A stretch of 64,000 nt of DNA, taken from contig JBCBSS010000001.1 in assembly GCA_039819065.1 (NCBI GenBank), forward strand, positions 1-64,000, in the 5' to 3' direction. Below, piece after piece: positions 16,993-26,424 of this stretch. Each line of letters starts with the position of its first letter. The first letter of the stretch is position 1. The notes beneath the pieces were generated by a model. It was not told the DNA's origin. It ran no database searches and saw only the letters and a program-made list of their open reading frames with translations. This DNA is from JBCBSS01 sp039819065. GTDB lineage: Bacteria > Bacteroidota > Bacteroidia > Cytophagales > Cyclobacteriaceae. The translations under genes were made by a program, and so were the position numbers.

Positions 16993-17658
16993 ATGGAAAA
17001 AGAACTTTCAAAAGAAGACATTAAGCACATAGCGGCACAGTTGAGAAAACCTGCGGGAGACAAGGGTTTAGAAGTGGGTAACATGATGAATTCCGGCAAC
17101 GGGCCGATGAACCTGCATGCGCTTGCTGTTTTAGACCCTCAACCTGGTGATCGCATACTGGAAATCGGTATGGGCAATGGCCATTTTGTCAAGAATATTT
17201 TAAACATAGATCAGTCCATTACCTATGTAGGTTGCGATTATTCAGAGCTTATGGTTGACACATCGGCACAGAAAAATGCTCAGTACGTAGAAGCTGATCG
17301 GGCAGCATTCATTCACGCCGATATTAAAGCCCTACCACTGGAGGACCATACTTTCGATAAGATATTCACTATCAACACTTTCTACTTCTGGGAGGATCAT
17401 AAGGCGGTCATTCATGAACTGAGAAGGGTATTGAAGGAAGATGGGGAATTGATCATTGCTGTACGCCCAAAAGAGAACCTTGAGCAATTTCCTGTCACGC
17501 AGCATGGGTTTACGATCATGGAAAATGAAGCGATTATTGATTTGTTCTTGTCAAATGGGTTTGGCCAAGTGGAAATGACTAGTATTCATGAACCTGATCA
17601 GGTAAGTCACGGTCAAAGGTATGAAAGGCATTCGCTCATCATGAAATATTCAAACTGA
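16993..17658 (+). CDS. Class I SAM-dependent methyltransferase
   Basis: A 221-aa methyltransferase. SAM motif I is RILEIGMGNGHFVKNIL (about residues 54-70), motif II is the acidic D in YVGCDYSELMV, motif III is ALPLEDHTFDKIFTINTFYFWED (about 115-137), followed by LRRVLKEDGELIIAV. It belongs to the Methyltransf_11 (UbiE-like) class. The substrate is not evident, and nearby genes give no hint. Confidence 0.85.
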   Translation: MEKELSKEDIKHIAAQLRKPAGDKGLEVGNMMNSGNGPMNLHALAVLDPQPGDRILEIGMGNGHFVKNILNIDQSITYVGCDYSELMVDTSAQKNAQYVEADRAAFIHADIKALPLEDHTFDKIFTINTFYFWEDHKAVIHELRRVLKEDGELIIAVRPKENLEQFPVTQHGFTIMENEAIIDLFLSNGFGQVEMTSIHEPDQVSHGQRYERHSLIMKYSN

Positions 17659-17728
17659 ACGAGAGGCACCCATTAATTGAAAAGCTGGTGCTTTCCGGAC
17701 AGCATGTATAACACCATAAACTGTTACA

Positions 17729-18634
17729 ATGAAAGTTATTAGCCATTCAATTATCCATCACTTTTTACAGCAATTGATAACCTGTTGCTTGTTTCTGTCA
17801 GCAGTTTGCATTGGATATAGTCAAGGTCATCAAGCCGATGAGAACAACGCGAAGTCACCATTCATATTCGACCAGCATAACCTGGATCAAAACATCAAAG
17901 ATCTATCGGCTATATACGCCTATATGGGCAAGTATTACAGGGCAGTCGAAAAAGCCGAGGTGAACCTGCTTGATGAAGTATTTCATAGCGGGTGGTTTAT
18001 GCGGGATACTGACACGCCCAAAGAAGCCACTTTGAACGTTGAGAACAAAGCTACTTTCATCAAACGTGTTAAAGACCACGGTCCTTATCCCGGCTATGCT
18101 AGTGAAAGGGTATTTGCCGATGTCGGGATGGCCAATGATGACCTGGCGTTTGTAAGGGTCAATCGGGCTGCCACCAGAAGTTCCACCTGCTTTTTTCTTT
18201 TCAAAATGGCCAACGGCTGGACGATCATGGATAAGCTATGGGTACCAGTAAGGGAAGCAGCAACCACGCACGCATCCAAAGCTCATTCGACCATCGAGGA
18301 AATGCTCAATGGTTATTTCCAAGCCTTGGCTCAATCTGACGCCAAAGCCATTTCCCAAATGCTTCACGAAGACTGGAACGTAAAGTCCATAGGAAGCGGT
18401 GGCACATTCAAAACCTCCTCTAAGACTGAATTCCTTGAGTCTGTTCAAAAACAAAAACAACCTATCGATCACAGTCAACTGCTTTCGATCAATATTTATC
18501 ATGAAAAGCTGGCCGTTGTTAGAATTGACATCCCTTCAAAATCCGCTACCTCGTATCTCATACTTTTTAAAATTGGTAACGAATGGAAAATCGTCAGCGA
18601 GCGGAAAACCACAAAAATGGACGACGAGGTTTAG
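17729..18634 (+). CDS. Secreted protein with two NTF2-like (lumazine-binding-type) domains
   Basis: A 301-aa protein with a hydrophobic signal sequence (about residues 10-32, ending IGYSQ). It has two tandem SnoaL/DUF4440-like NTF2 folds. Domain 1 (about 60-170) has YYRAVEKAEVNLLDEVFHSGWFM, then FFLFKMANGWTIMDKLWVP. Domain 2 (about 188-298) has LNGYFQALAQSDAKAISQMLHEDWNVKSI, then LILFKIGNEWKIVSER. Both end with the F-K-x-x-N-x-W-x-I-x-x-(K/R) strand typical of the putative lumazine-binding family. No catalytic residues are evident. Ligand unknown. Confidence 0.7.
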   Translation: MKVISHSIIHHFLQQLITCCLFLSAVCIGYSQGHQADENNAKSPFIFDQHNLDQNIKDLSAIYAYMGKYYRAVEKAEVNLLDEVFHSGWFMRDTDTPKEATLNVENKATFIKRVKDHGPYPGYASERVFADVGMANDDLAFVRVNRAATRSSTCFFLFKMANGWTIMDKLWVPVREAATTHASKAHSTIEEMLNGYFQALAQSDAKAISQMLHEDWNVKSIGSGGTFKTSSKTEFLESVQKQKQPIDHSQLLSINIYHEKLAVVRIDIPSKSATSYLILFKIGNEWKIVSERKTTKMDDEV

Positions 18635-18756
18635 ACTTAATTAACACTCATCGGTGAAGCAGACACATTTAGATTGGTTGCTTTTAGAATGAAGTCTTCG
18701 GCATAAGCTGTAGCAAACTTAATAACCTGCGTCTTGTTGGTAATTTAAAGAATGTT

Positions 18757-19638
18757 ATGGTTATGACTCAGTTTAAAACTTCCCCAAGTCGATTCATTCC
18801 AACCCTGATCATTCTTTTTCTGTGTTGCTCTTTTACACTTTCAATAGGTCAACAAATCAAGCAATACGACAAACTAGATGAAGCTTTAGCCAACCCTGAA
18901 GAAGTACTCTGGATAAAACTACAAGCGGAATCACTTGATAAATTTCCTGACGAGCTTTTCCTTTTTCCCAACCTACAGTATTTGGATCTCTCCAATAGTG
19001 GTATATCGTCGCTACCGGATAGTATCTCTAAACTGAGTAAGCTAAGATTTCTCAACCTGTCGGGCACCAGGATCATGGAGCTTCCCAAAACGCTAGACCA
19101 ACTAAAATCGCTCACGTCAATTCAGTTATCTAACCTGACTAATTTTGACCTCAGTGGTGCTTTACCCATTTTATCTAGAATACCATCATTGAAAAGTCTT
19201 GACCTGAAATATGACAACTTAAGTGAGCTGCCATCCGACATTCAATTGCTGCAGCAAATAGAAGTACTGGACTTATCAGGTAATCCTATCAAGACGCTGC
19301 CGGATGAAATTGCCTCATTGACACGATTGCAAACGCTCTATCTTAATAACGATACCGAATTAGACCTGGATCAGAGTATTGATGTGCTGTCACAAATTCC
19401 GAATTTGAATGAGCTCCATCTTGAAAACGACGGATTTAAAACCATACCGGAACGTATCAAACGCCTTCAAAAGGTGAAATACTTATACCTCAATAACAAC
19501 GAGATAAGAATCTTGCCGGCATCAATACGTGAGATGGGTAATTTGAAATACCTGGATGTAGAGAAAAACCCAATCCCGGATGCCTATTGGGTGGATTACC
19601 GACTGTCACCTAGCTTCAAAATAAATTTTGGCAATTAG
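18757..19638 (+). CDS. Secreted leucine-rich-repeat protein
   Basis: A 293-aa protein with an N-terminal signal (about residues 10-32, ending LSIGQ). Most of the mature part is leucine-rich repeats of 22-25 residues, about nine, with the consensus LxxLxxLxLxxNxIxxLPxxI. Clear units are LQYLDLSNSGISSLPDSI, LRFLNLSGTRIMELPKTL, IEVLDLSGNPIKTLPDEI and VKYLYLNNNEIRILPASI. Such proteins provide binding surfaces; no enzyme domain is attached. The partner is unknown. Confidence 0.85.
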   Translation: MVMTQFKTSPSRFIPTLIILFLCCSFTLSIGQQIKQYDKLDEALANPEEVLWIKLQAESLDKFPDELFLFPNLQYLDLSNSGISSLPDSISKLSKLRFLNLSGTRIMELPKTLDQLKSLTSIQLSNLTNFDLSGALPILSRIPSLKSLDLKYDNLSELPSDIQLLQQIEVLDLSGNPIKTLPDEIASLTRLQTLYLNNDTELDLDQSIDVLSQIPNLNELHLENDGFKTIPERIKRLQKVKYLYLNNNEIRILPASIREMGNLKYLDVEKNPIPDAYWVDYRLSPSFKINFGN

Positions 19639-19736
19639 TGCAATACTTGATCACTAAGCCAGCCATTGGCTCTATAATTTTAATATTAAACTGAGTCTCA
19701 TTTATCTTTAATGCATATCATTTAGAACCCATTGAT

Positions 19737-20240
19737 ATGCTAACCTTCGAGGACTTCAGAGAGCTAAACTTCAAAGAAAAAATACTCGATTGCGCCGATC
19801 TATTCGAAGCATTTCTCATTGAAGAGGGACTAGCTCAAAGTAATTGGAAGATCGTTTTACAAACAATTAGGGAAATCGAAAATACTGAGTTTTGGGACGA
19901 ATGGCTTTACAAGTATTGCGAAATCCTTCCAGATTCGATTCTTGAAGAAGATAGCTTCGATAAAAACAAAGCAGATTGGGAATACATCGACGCTCAAACA
20001 TTCTACTCATTAAAAGATCTGTATACTGGTTCAGTCTACATTGACCGGATAAATAAGTCGATGAATTTAATTCACGAACTAGCCAGTATTGAGGTTTACA
20101 CCGATTCAAGAAAAGTATCTAAAATCTCTTACAAGCCTTATGTCAAGTTTTGCAAGCTCGTCTCACATAATACTGGCAAGGACGCATCAAAGGGCTATAA
20201 TATCTTCTCAAGAATATTTAAAAAAGGTATTGATCGTTGA
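19737..20240 (+). CDS. Hypothetical acidic protein
   Basis: A 167-aa soluble protein that I do not recognise. The first half is acidic and aromatic-rich (FWDEWLYKYCEILPDSILEEDSF, IDAQTFYSLKDLYTG) and probably helical; the end is basic (FSRIFKKGIDR). There is no signal peptide or membrane segment. It is monocistronic and convergent with the ROK kinase gene, whose stop codon is 23 bp away. Confidence 0.6.
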   Translation: MLTFEDFRELNFKEKILDCADLFEAFLIEEGLAQSNWKIVLQTIREIENTEFWDEWLYKYCEILPDSILEEDSFDKNKADWEYIDAQTFYSLKDLYTGSVYIDRINKSMNLIHELASIEVYTDSRKVSKISYKPYVKFCKLVSHNTGKDASKGYNIFSRIFKKGIDR

Positions 20241-20263
20241 AATAAGGGAATCCCGATTTCTGA

Positions 20264-21178
20264 TCACTCCACCAAAAACGCAGCGCCAAAAACACCGGCG
20301 CTATCTCCCAACTTAGGCTTCACGATAGGGGTACGAAAAGCTCCGGTAGTATCAAATACATGTTTAGCGGCTTCTTTGACACCTTCCGTATAAAGCAGGT
20401 CAATATTGCCCACACCACCTCCAAGAACAATGACATCGGGGTCTAATACATTCACTATTTTCGATATACCTAAGCCAAAGAACTTGGTCAACCTTTCCAT
20501 GGTTTCCGTAGCATACTCATCGGATTGAACCAAATGGCGTCGCACAATTTCCTTCAGTTTGAGAGCCTCGCCGCTGATTGATTCATAGTACCTTTCGAGC
20601 GCTGGGCCTGATATTATCGTTTCGGTACAACCGACCTTTCCGCAATAACATGGCCCACCGGATTCATCCAGAAAGTTATGGCCCCACTCTCCGGCAATGC
20701 CTTGTTTGCCATAAATGGCCTTGCCATTGACGACAATACCTCCACCTACTCCGGTACCCATGATCACACCAAACACCACCTGCGCATCAGGCGCTATATC
20801 GGGAACTATACCCATACGTGCTTCAGCCAATGCAAAGCAGTTGGCATCATTAGCAATCATAATCGGAATACCGAGCAATGCTTCCAGGTCTTTTTTGAAC
20901 GGTTGACCATTGAGTACAACTGAGTTGCTGTTCTTTATCGTACCCGTGAATGGGTCTAAAGTGCCAGGGGTTCCAATGCCCAGCTTTTCGGGCTTTGATC
21001 CCAGTTGGGTAGCAGTTTGGTCTATGAGTTTTTTGATTTGACCAAGAACGTGTTGATAACCTTTCGGTGCTTCGGTAGGAATACGTTCTCTTATGATCAC
21101 GTCATGCTGATCATCATTACTCAGGACTACACCTTCTACCTTGGTTCCTCCAAGGTCTATACCCCATAAGTACTTCAT
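20264..21178 (-). CDS. ROK-family sugar kinase (glucokinase/fructokinase type)
   Basis: A 304-aa cytoplasmic kinase. The ATP-binding motif DLGGTKVEGVVL lies at residues 7-18. The catalytic Asp region is IANDANCFALAEA, and the ROK signature with the zinc site is seen in GEWGHNFLDESGGPCYCGKVGCTE (about 166-189, His plus three Cys). The NagC-type HTH domain is absent, so it is an enzyme, not a repressor. Its place at the end of a cluster with an alpha-glucosidase and a transporter suggests that it phosphorylates the released glucose to glucose 6-phosphate. Fructose or mannose remain possible substrates. A repeat-containing 146-bp spacer separates it from the alpha-glucosidase gene. Confidence 0.88.
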   Translation of the reverse strand: MKYLWGIDLGGTKVEGVVLSNDDQHDVIIRERIPTEAPKGYQHVLGQIKKLIDQTATQLGSKPEKLGIGTPGTLDPFTGTIKNSNSVVLNGQPFKKDLEALLGIPIMIANDANCFALAEARMGIVPDIAPDAQVVFGVIMGTGVGGGIVVNGKAIYGKQGIAGEWGHNFLDESGGPCYCGKVGCTETIISGPALERYYESISGEALKLKEIVRRHLVQSDEYATETMERLTKFFGLGISKIVNVLDPDVIVLGGGVGNIDLLYTEGVKEAAKHVFDTTGAFRTPIVKPKLGDSAGVFGAAFLVE

Positions 21179-21226
21179 ATAACTGAGGGTTATGTTTAAT
21201 CTTTGATGAGACTGTTTTCAAAGCCA

Positions 21227-21295
21227 GTTGGCGCGCGTTTGTAACGCGTACCCAATCTTCTGTTAGCAACGCCGAACGTGCTACAAACACGCTCG
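21227..21295. repeat. Dispersed GCGTTACAAACGCGCGCC repeat (reverse copy)
   Basis: The spacer between the ROK and alpha-glucosidase genes carries the reverse complement of the element at 3122-3175, with a core identical over about 20 bases, and a degenerate second unit CGTGCTACAAACACGC at about 21277-21292. Both spacers carry the same two-unit arrangement. Confidence 0.6.
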
Positions 21296-21324
21296 ATCAG
21301 CATATCTCAAAACCCTTCCTCAAC

Positions 21325-22995
21325 TCAAACTGATTGATACACGCTTGCTTCCCACGGCCTCAGTTTAAGCATATTGCCTTCCAACACCTCGTCTTTATAA
21401 TTGGATAAAAGAGAGGTTACACCGCCAAAGTCACCAAAAGCACCCATATCGAACGGCTGCTCTTCGGAGGTGAAATTTAAGATAACAAAATAACGCTCGC
21501 CTTCAAATTCGCGCAGGTAAGCATATATACTTTCGTCCTCATTATTGATAGAACGATAGCTGCCATAAACCAATCCCTTATGATCTTTCCTAAACTTAAC
21601 TGCTTTTCTAAAGTAGTTTAGAATAGAATCAGGGTCGTTTTCCTGGCTGGCGACGTTGATGTTAGCATAATTCTCATTGACCTTAATCCAAGGCGCACCA
21701 GAAGTAAAACCGCCATGTGGTGCATTGTCCCATTGGATAGGCGTTCTAGCGTTGTCACGGCTTTGAATATGCAACGCTTTGAGCCACTCATCGGCGTCTT
21801 GTCCATTGGCTACTGCTTCGTGGTAGCTATTGAGTGATTCTATGTCTCTATAATCGTCTACACTAGGATAAGCTACGTTCGTCATGCCGATTTCGTCGCC
21901 CTGATAAATATAGACGGTACCGCGCAAAGTAAGCAAAAGGGTGGCGAGGAGTTTAGCCGATTCCGACCAGTATTCGTCGTCGTTACCAAACCGTGATAAT
22001 GACCTTGAGAAATCATGATTACCAAGGTAAATGCTTCCCCAGCCATCTTCCCCGAGGTTTTCATCCCACTGGTTGAAGACATCCTTGAAGTCACTTAATT
22101 TCCAAGGCACTATGTCGTACTTTCCGCCTTCCCCACTATCTATGAACATGTGGCCGAAGTGAAAAATCATGTGCAGTTCATTACGGTCTTCACCCACATA
22201 AAGATTGGCTTGCTCCGGTCGAATACCAATACCTTCACCGATGGTCATCATGTCGTACTGACTGATCACTTCCCGATTCATTTCATTTAAGTATTCATGC
22301 ACACGAGGCCCATTGGAATATACATTTTCAATGACATCAAGGAATTTCTCATCACCGACTGAAGGATAATCCTGACGCTTGGAAATGAGTGGAATGACAT
22401 CCATACGGAAACCGTCAACTCCCTTATCTAACCAAAAGCGCATCAATTGGTAAACTTCCTCTCTCACTTTAGGATTTTCCCAATTCAAGTCGGGCTGCTT
22501 TTTGGAAAATAGATGTAGATAATACTCTCCTGTTGCTTCGTCTAATTGCCAGGCACTACCGCTAAAGAATGACGTCCAATTGTTGGGTGGTCCTCCATTC
22601 TCTCCCTGCTTCCAGATATAATAGTCCCTGTATGGGTTGTCTTTTGATTTTTTTGATTCTGTAAACCATTGGTGCTCATCAGAGGTGTGGTTCACAACCA
22701 GATCCATGACCAGTTTCATCTGCCGTTCATGGATACCTTGAAGTAGTTCATCGAAAGTGGCCATATCACCAAACTCATCCATGATGTTGTAGTAGTCACT
22801 GATGTCATAGCCATTGTCATCGTTTGGTGATTTATAAACCGGACAAAGCCAGATGACATCAACACCCAGGCTTTTGATATGGTCAAGTTTTTCTATTACT
22901 CCTTTGAGATCCCCGATACCATCGCCGTTGCTGTCCTTGAAGCTGCGCGGGTATATTTGATATACCACACTTTCCTTCCACCAGGTCTTTTTCAT
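21325..22995 (-). CDS. GH13 alpha-glucosidase (oligo-1,6-glucosidase type)
   Basis: A 556-aa cytoplasmic GH13 enzyme, no signal peptide. The four conserved regions are intact: DLVVNHTSDEH (98-108), GFRMDVI with nucleophile Asp199, TIGEGIG with acid/base Glu254, and YLGNHDFSR with Asp328. The region-V signature QPDLNWENP (167-175) and Val200 after the nucleophile mark the oligo-1,6-glucosidase/isomaltase side of the family rather than maltase, where Thr is usual. It releases glucose from small alpha-glucosides inside the cell. Sitting 33 bp after glpD and before a ROK kinase gene, it could act on isomaltose, trehalose or a glucosyl-glycerol; the context favours a substrate that yields both glucose and glycerol (inference). 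Confidence 0.9.
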   Translation of the reverse strand: MKKTWWKESVVYQIYPRSFKDSNGDGIGDLKGVIEKLDHIKSLGVDVIWLCPVYKSPNDDNGYDISDYYNIMDEFGDMATFDELLQGIHERQMKLVMDLVVNHTSDEHQWFTESKKSKDNPYRDYYIWKQGENGGPPNNWTSFFSGSAWQLDEATGEYYLHLFSKKQPDLNWENPKVREEVYQLMRFWLDKGVDGFRMDVIPLISKRQDYPSVGDEKFLDVIENVYSNGPRVHEYLNEMNREVISQYDMMTIGEGIGIRPEQANLYVGEDRNELHMIFHFGHMFIDSGEGGKYDIVPWKLSDFKDVFNQWDENLGEDGWGSIYLGNHDFSRSLSRFGNDDEYWSESAKLLATLLLTLRGTVYIYQGDEIGMTNVAYPSVDDYRDIESLNSYHEAVANGQDADEWLKALHIQSRDNARTPIQWDNAPHGGFTSGAPWIKVNENYANINVASQENDPDSILNYFRKAVKFRKDHKGLVYGSYRSINNEDESIYAYLREFEGERYFVILNFTSEEQPFDMGAFGDFGGVTSLLSNYKDEVLEGNMLKLRPWEASVYQSV

Positions 22996-23028
22996 ACCAG
23001 TAGAGTAGTCAATATGTTAAGTGAATGA

Positions 23029-24687
23029 TTAAACTTTAACGGTCTCGAAATGAGACGCCTCAAACATAGCAGTTTCCAACCACTTTTCGTGCTGAGCGGC
23101 AGTGGTTTTATCCCAGTTAAAAGCTTCAGCAAAGCGCTGAAGTACAGCAGGCTTCACTTTGTCTATGCTGTTGATATTAAAATATAGTCTACCCGTGCGC
23201 CTTACGAAAAAATCCAGCGGCCCGAATACTATTTCATTATTCAAAGTAAACTCTAGCTCAGCTTTGGCTAGCCTGATGTCATGATCTTCCTCTTGGATAT
23301 TGGACATCCGTTCGAGCACTTCATCAGTTTGTACGCCGTAATTACTTACCAGGTAGTTGGCTTCGAATTCATCAAACCCATAAGCCTTGATCTTTTCATG
23401 TATTTGACGGATGTATTCGTCTACCTCACCGGCGTTACTAAACTCTCCACCAGCAAGTACGATCTTGTCAGTGTGACACTTTTCGAAGTGGCGGTCATCA
23501 TCCTTCTTGATCTTTTTTGCCACCAAGTCGACAATACGTTCCGCCATTTTTCGATACCCGGTCAACTTACCACCGGCAATAGAAATTAAGCCCGAACGAG
23601 ATTCGAATATTTCATCCTTCCTGGAAAGTTCCGAAGCCGATTTACCGTCTTCATGGATAAGTGGTCTTAAACCGGCCCAACTTGAAATAGCATCTTCAGA
23701 GGTAAGCTTCACTTTAGGAAACATACTATTGACCGCTTCCAAGAGATAGTCTACATCATCTTGATTGGTCAATACATGGTTCTTGTCACCATGATAATCA
23801 GTATCAGTAGTTCCTACATAGGTGATTTTCCCCCTGGGTATGGCGAAGATCATTCTACCATCGTGTGTATCGAAATAAACTGCCTGACGTACGGGCAGGC
23901 TCTCATGAGACACTACGATATGCACCCCCTTCGTCAGGTGCAATCTTTTGCCCTGTTTGGATTTGTCGATCTCCCTCAATTCATCCACCCAAGGCCCTGC
24001 GGCACTCACCACATAAGCAGCTTTTATGTTGCTCGTCTCACCAGTAATATGATCTATTCCTTTGATGCCGGCCACTTGCCCTCCCTCATCCAGGAACTCC
24101 AGGGCTTCAAAGTAGTTGATGCTATCGGCACCATAGGCAGCGGCTGTTTTAATGATCTCGATGGTCAGACGTGCATCATCAGTCCTGTATTCCGCATATA
24201 GGCCAGAACCTTCCACCCTACTTTCAGGTAGTAATGGTTCTACTTCCAAAGTCTCGTCTTTCGCGAGCATTTTGCGCTGGTCTGCCTTCTCTACTCCGGC
24301 CAATACATCATACACCATCAACCCAAGTGAGGTAAGGAGTTTGCCATAAGTACCCCCGGTAATGATGGGCAAAAGCATTTTTTCCGAACGTACCAAGTGA
24401 GGTGCCAGCCTATGAACAGTAGCCCTTTCACGACCTACTTCGCGCACCAATGCTATTTCAAATTGCTTAAGGTAGCGCAATCCACCATGTATAAGTTTGG
24501 TAGAACGGCTGCTTGTACCGGAGGCAAAATCATTTTTTTCTACCAACGCTACTTTTAAGCCTCTAGAGGCTGCATCCAAGGCAATACCTGCCCCCGTAAC
24601 ACCCCCTCCAATGATAAGAAGGTCATAGTGGTTATTGCGAAGTTGTTCGATTAATTCAGGGCGATCAAATGAAGATAATTTGTTCAT
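23029..24687 (-). CDS. glpD: Aerobic glycerol-3-phosphate dehydrogenase
   Basis: A 552-aa FAD enzyme. The FAD-binding motif is LLIIGGGVTGAGIALDAASRG (residues 23-43), followed by GTSSRSTKLIHGGLRYL (57-73), a GlpD signature. The substrate domain has GLRPLIHEDGKSASELSRKDEIF and the GKLTGYRKMAERIV stretch, and the C-terminal cap domain (about 390-530) is complete. GlpD oxidises sn-glycerol 3-phosphate to dihydroxyacetone phosphate and passes electrons to quinone at the inner membrane. It follows glpK on the same strand with 134 bp between and precedes the GH13 gene by 33 bp. Confidence 0.93.
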   Translation of the reverse strand: MNKLSSFDRPELIEQLRNNHYDLLIIGGGVTGAGIALDAASRGLKVALVEKNDFASGTSSRSTKLIHGGLRYLKQFEIALVREVGRERATVHRLAPHLVRSEKMLLPIITGGTYGKLLTSLGLMVYDVLAGVEKADQRKMLAKDETLEVEPLLPESRVEGSGLYAEYRTDDARLTIEIIKTAAAYGADSINYFEALEFLDEGGQVAGIKGIDHITGETSNIKAAYVVSAAGPWVDELREIDKSKQGKRLHLTKGVHIVVSHESLPVRQAVYFDTHDGRMIFAIPRGKITYVGTTDTDYHGDKNHVLTNQDDVDYLLEAVNSMFPKVKLTSEDAISSWAGLRPLIHEDGKSASELSRKDEIFESRSGLISIAGGKLTGYRKMAERIVDLVAKKIKKDDDRHFEKCHTDKIVLAGGEFSNAGEVDEYIRQIHEKIKAYGFDEFEANYLVSNYGVQTDEVLERMSNIQEEDHDIRLAKAELEFTLNNEIVFGPLDFFVRRTGRLYFNINSIDKVKPAVLQRFAEAFNWDKTTAAQHEKWLETAMFEASHFETVKV

Positions 24688-24821
24688 TTCAATGGGCAGA
24701 TTAAAACATGCTTATGACTACTTAAAGATAGGCTTGGGTGAGCTTGGATAAAAGCCGTTTTGTCCAAAATATCAACAACTTATCGTTAATTATGTTTGTA
24801 CTTATCCGGCCTGAAATTGGG

Positions 24822-26306
24822 TTAGTTATCTATCCAATCCATTGAGCGTTTCACCGCCTTTTGCCACCCTTTGTAAAGGCTTTCTCTCTGGCTTTGATCC
24901 ATACCCGACTCAAAGGTGCGGTCGATGCTTCTATTGTTGATGATATCTTCTTTTTTCCAAAGCCCAACCGCTATTCCAGCCAAGTATGCCGCTCCCATCG
25001 CAGTGGATTCGGTCACTTCGGGCCTTTCTACATTGGCACCCAGAATATCCGATTGAAACTGCATCAACATATTGTTAGCCACCGCTCCACCGTCCACTTT
25101 GAGCGTGGTGAGTTGCAATCCTGAGTCTCGTTCCATGGCGCCTAGAATATCCTTGGTTTGATAAGCCAGCGATTCTAATGTAGCCTTAATGATATGAGCT
25201 TTTCCAGTATCACGGGTCAATCCGAATATCGCGCCACGGGCATACATGTCCCAATAGGGTGCGCCTAATCCTGCAAAAGCAGGCACCACGTAGACCTCGT
25301 CATTACCTACCGCTTTTTGAGCATAATACTCGGAATCTTTGGCCTCATCAATGACCTTCAGGCCATCACGAAGCCATTGTATGGCCGCTCCGGCGATGAA
25401 AATACTCCCTTCAAGTGCATAGTATACTTTTCCATCCAGCCCCCAGGCCAGTGTAGTGAGTAGTCCATTTTCTGATGCTTTAAATTCTTCGCCCGTATTC
25501 ATGAGCATAAAACAACCGGTGCCATAGGTATTTTTAGCCATACCTGGCTCAAAGCACGCCTGGCCAAAAAGGGCCGCTTGTTGGTCTCCTGCTATCCCCG
25601 CAATGGGAATGTCATGGCCTTGCAAGTTCCAATTGCCATAATGGTGCGATGAAGGCTTGACCTCAGGCAGCATCGATTGAGGTACTGAAAGCGCGTCCAG
25701 TAGCTTATCGTCCCATTCTAACGAACGAATGTTGTAGAGCATGGTACGAGAGGCATTGGTATAGTCTGTAACATGCACCTCGCGCTTGGTGAGGTTCCAT
25801 ATCAACCAAGAATCAACCGTTCCGAAAAGCAAGTCGCCATTCTGGGCTTTCTCCCGGGCGCCCTCTACATTATCGAGTATCCATTTTACCTTGGTACCGG
25901 AGAAATAGGAGTCAATAACCAAACCTGTATTCTCCCTGATATATGGTTCATGACCGTTATCTTTTAAATCTTCACAAATGTCTGCCGTGCGTTTGTCCTG
26001 CCAAACAATGGCATTGTAGACAGGCTCACCCGTATGCTTGTCCCAAACGATGGCTGTTTCCCGCTGATTGGTGATCCCAATGGCCTTAATAGAAGCAGGT
26101 GCTACTTTATGCTTTTTGATCAGTCCATTCAGTACACCAAGTTGTGAACTTAAAATCTCCATTGGGTCGTGTTCTACCCATCCTGATTTGGGGAATATCT
26201 GGGTAAATTCTTGTTGTGATATCCCTTCAATTCTTCCTTGTGCATCAAATAAAACGGCCCTGGAGCTAGTAGTCCCCTGGTCTAAGGCTATGATATAATC
26301 TGACAT
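24822..26306 (-). CDS. glpK: Glycerol kinase
   Basis: A 494-aa FGGY-family kinase, full length. The N-terminal ATP loop DQGTTSSRAVLFD is at 9-21. The sequences WVEHDPMEI, GITNQRETAIVWDKHTGEPVYNAIVWQDKRT and the C-terminal signature VDGGAVANNMLMQFQSDILG (about 407-426) are specific for GlpK. It phosphorylates glycerol to sn-glycerol 3-phosphate for GlpD. It lies between an SSS transporter gene and glpD. No glycerol channel gene (glpF) is present, so glycerol may arise inside the cell from a glycoside instead. Confidence 0.95.
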   Translation of the reverse strand: MSDYIIALDQGTTSSRAVLFDAQGRIEGISQQEFTQIFPKSGWVEHDPMEILSSQLGVLNGLIKKHKVAPASIKAIGITNQRETAIVWDKHTGEPVYNAIVWQDKRTADICEDLKDNGHEPYIRENTGLVIDSYFSGTKVKWILDNVEGAREKAQNGDLLFGTVDSWLIWNLTKREVHVTDYTNASRTMLYNIRSLEWDDKLLDALSVPQSMLPEVKPSSHHYGNWNLQGHDIPIAGIAGDQQAALFGQACFEPGMAKNTYGTGCFMLMNTGEEFKASENGLLTTLAWGLDGKVYYALEGSIFIAGAAIQWLRDGLKVIDEAKDSEYYAQKAVGNDEVYVVPAFAGLGAPYWDMYARGAIFGLTRDTGKAHIIKATLESLAYQTKDILGAMERDSGLQLTTLKVDGGAVANNMLMQFQSDILGANVERPEVTESTAMGAAYLAGIAVGLWKKEDIINNRSIDRTFESGMDQSQRESLYKGWQKAVKRSMDWIDN

Positions 26307-26362
26307 GTTGTGTAGCTGGTTTAATGCTTATGATAAAATGATAAAGGTCTTCTATGAAGCCA

Positions 26363-26398
26363 AATACCCTCCTTGATTCAGCAAACAAGGAGGGTATT
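26363..26398 (-). terminator. 13-bp-stem hairpin between the SSS transporter gene and glpK
   Basis: AATACCCTCCTTG and CAAGGAGGGTATT form a perfect 13-bp stem with a 10-nt loop. It lies between the transporter stop codon and the glpK start. The U-run on the reverse strand is weak (TATTTGG), so it may be a partial terminator or a processing hairpin that sets different transporter and enzyme levels. Confidence 0.55.
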
Positions 26399-26424
26399 GG
26401 ATAATATTTTTCAGTCGAATCTAA

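Noticed and set aside
23761..24201. A 146-codon frame antisense to glpD
   Set aside because: It is a shadow of the glpD coding frame; the glpD protein is complete and convincing.
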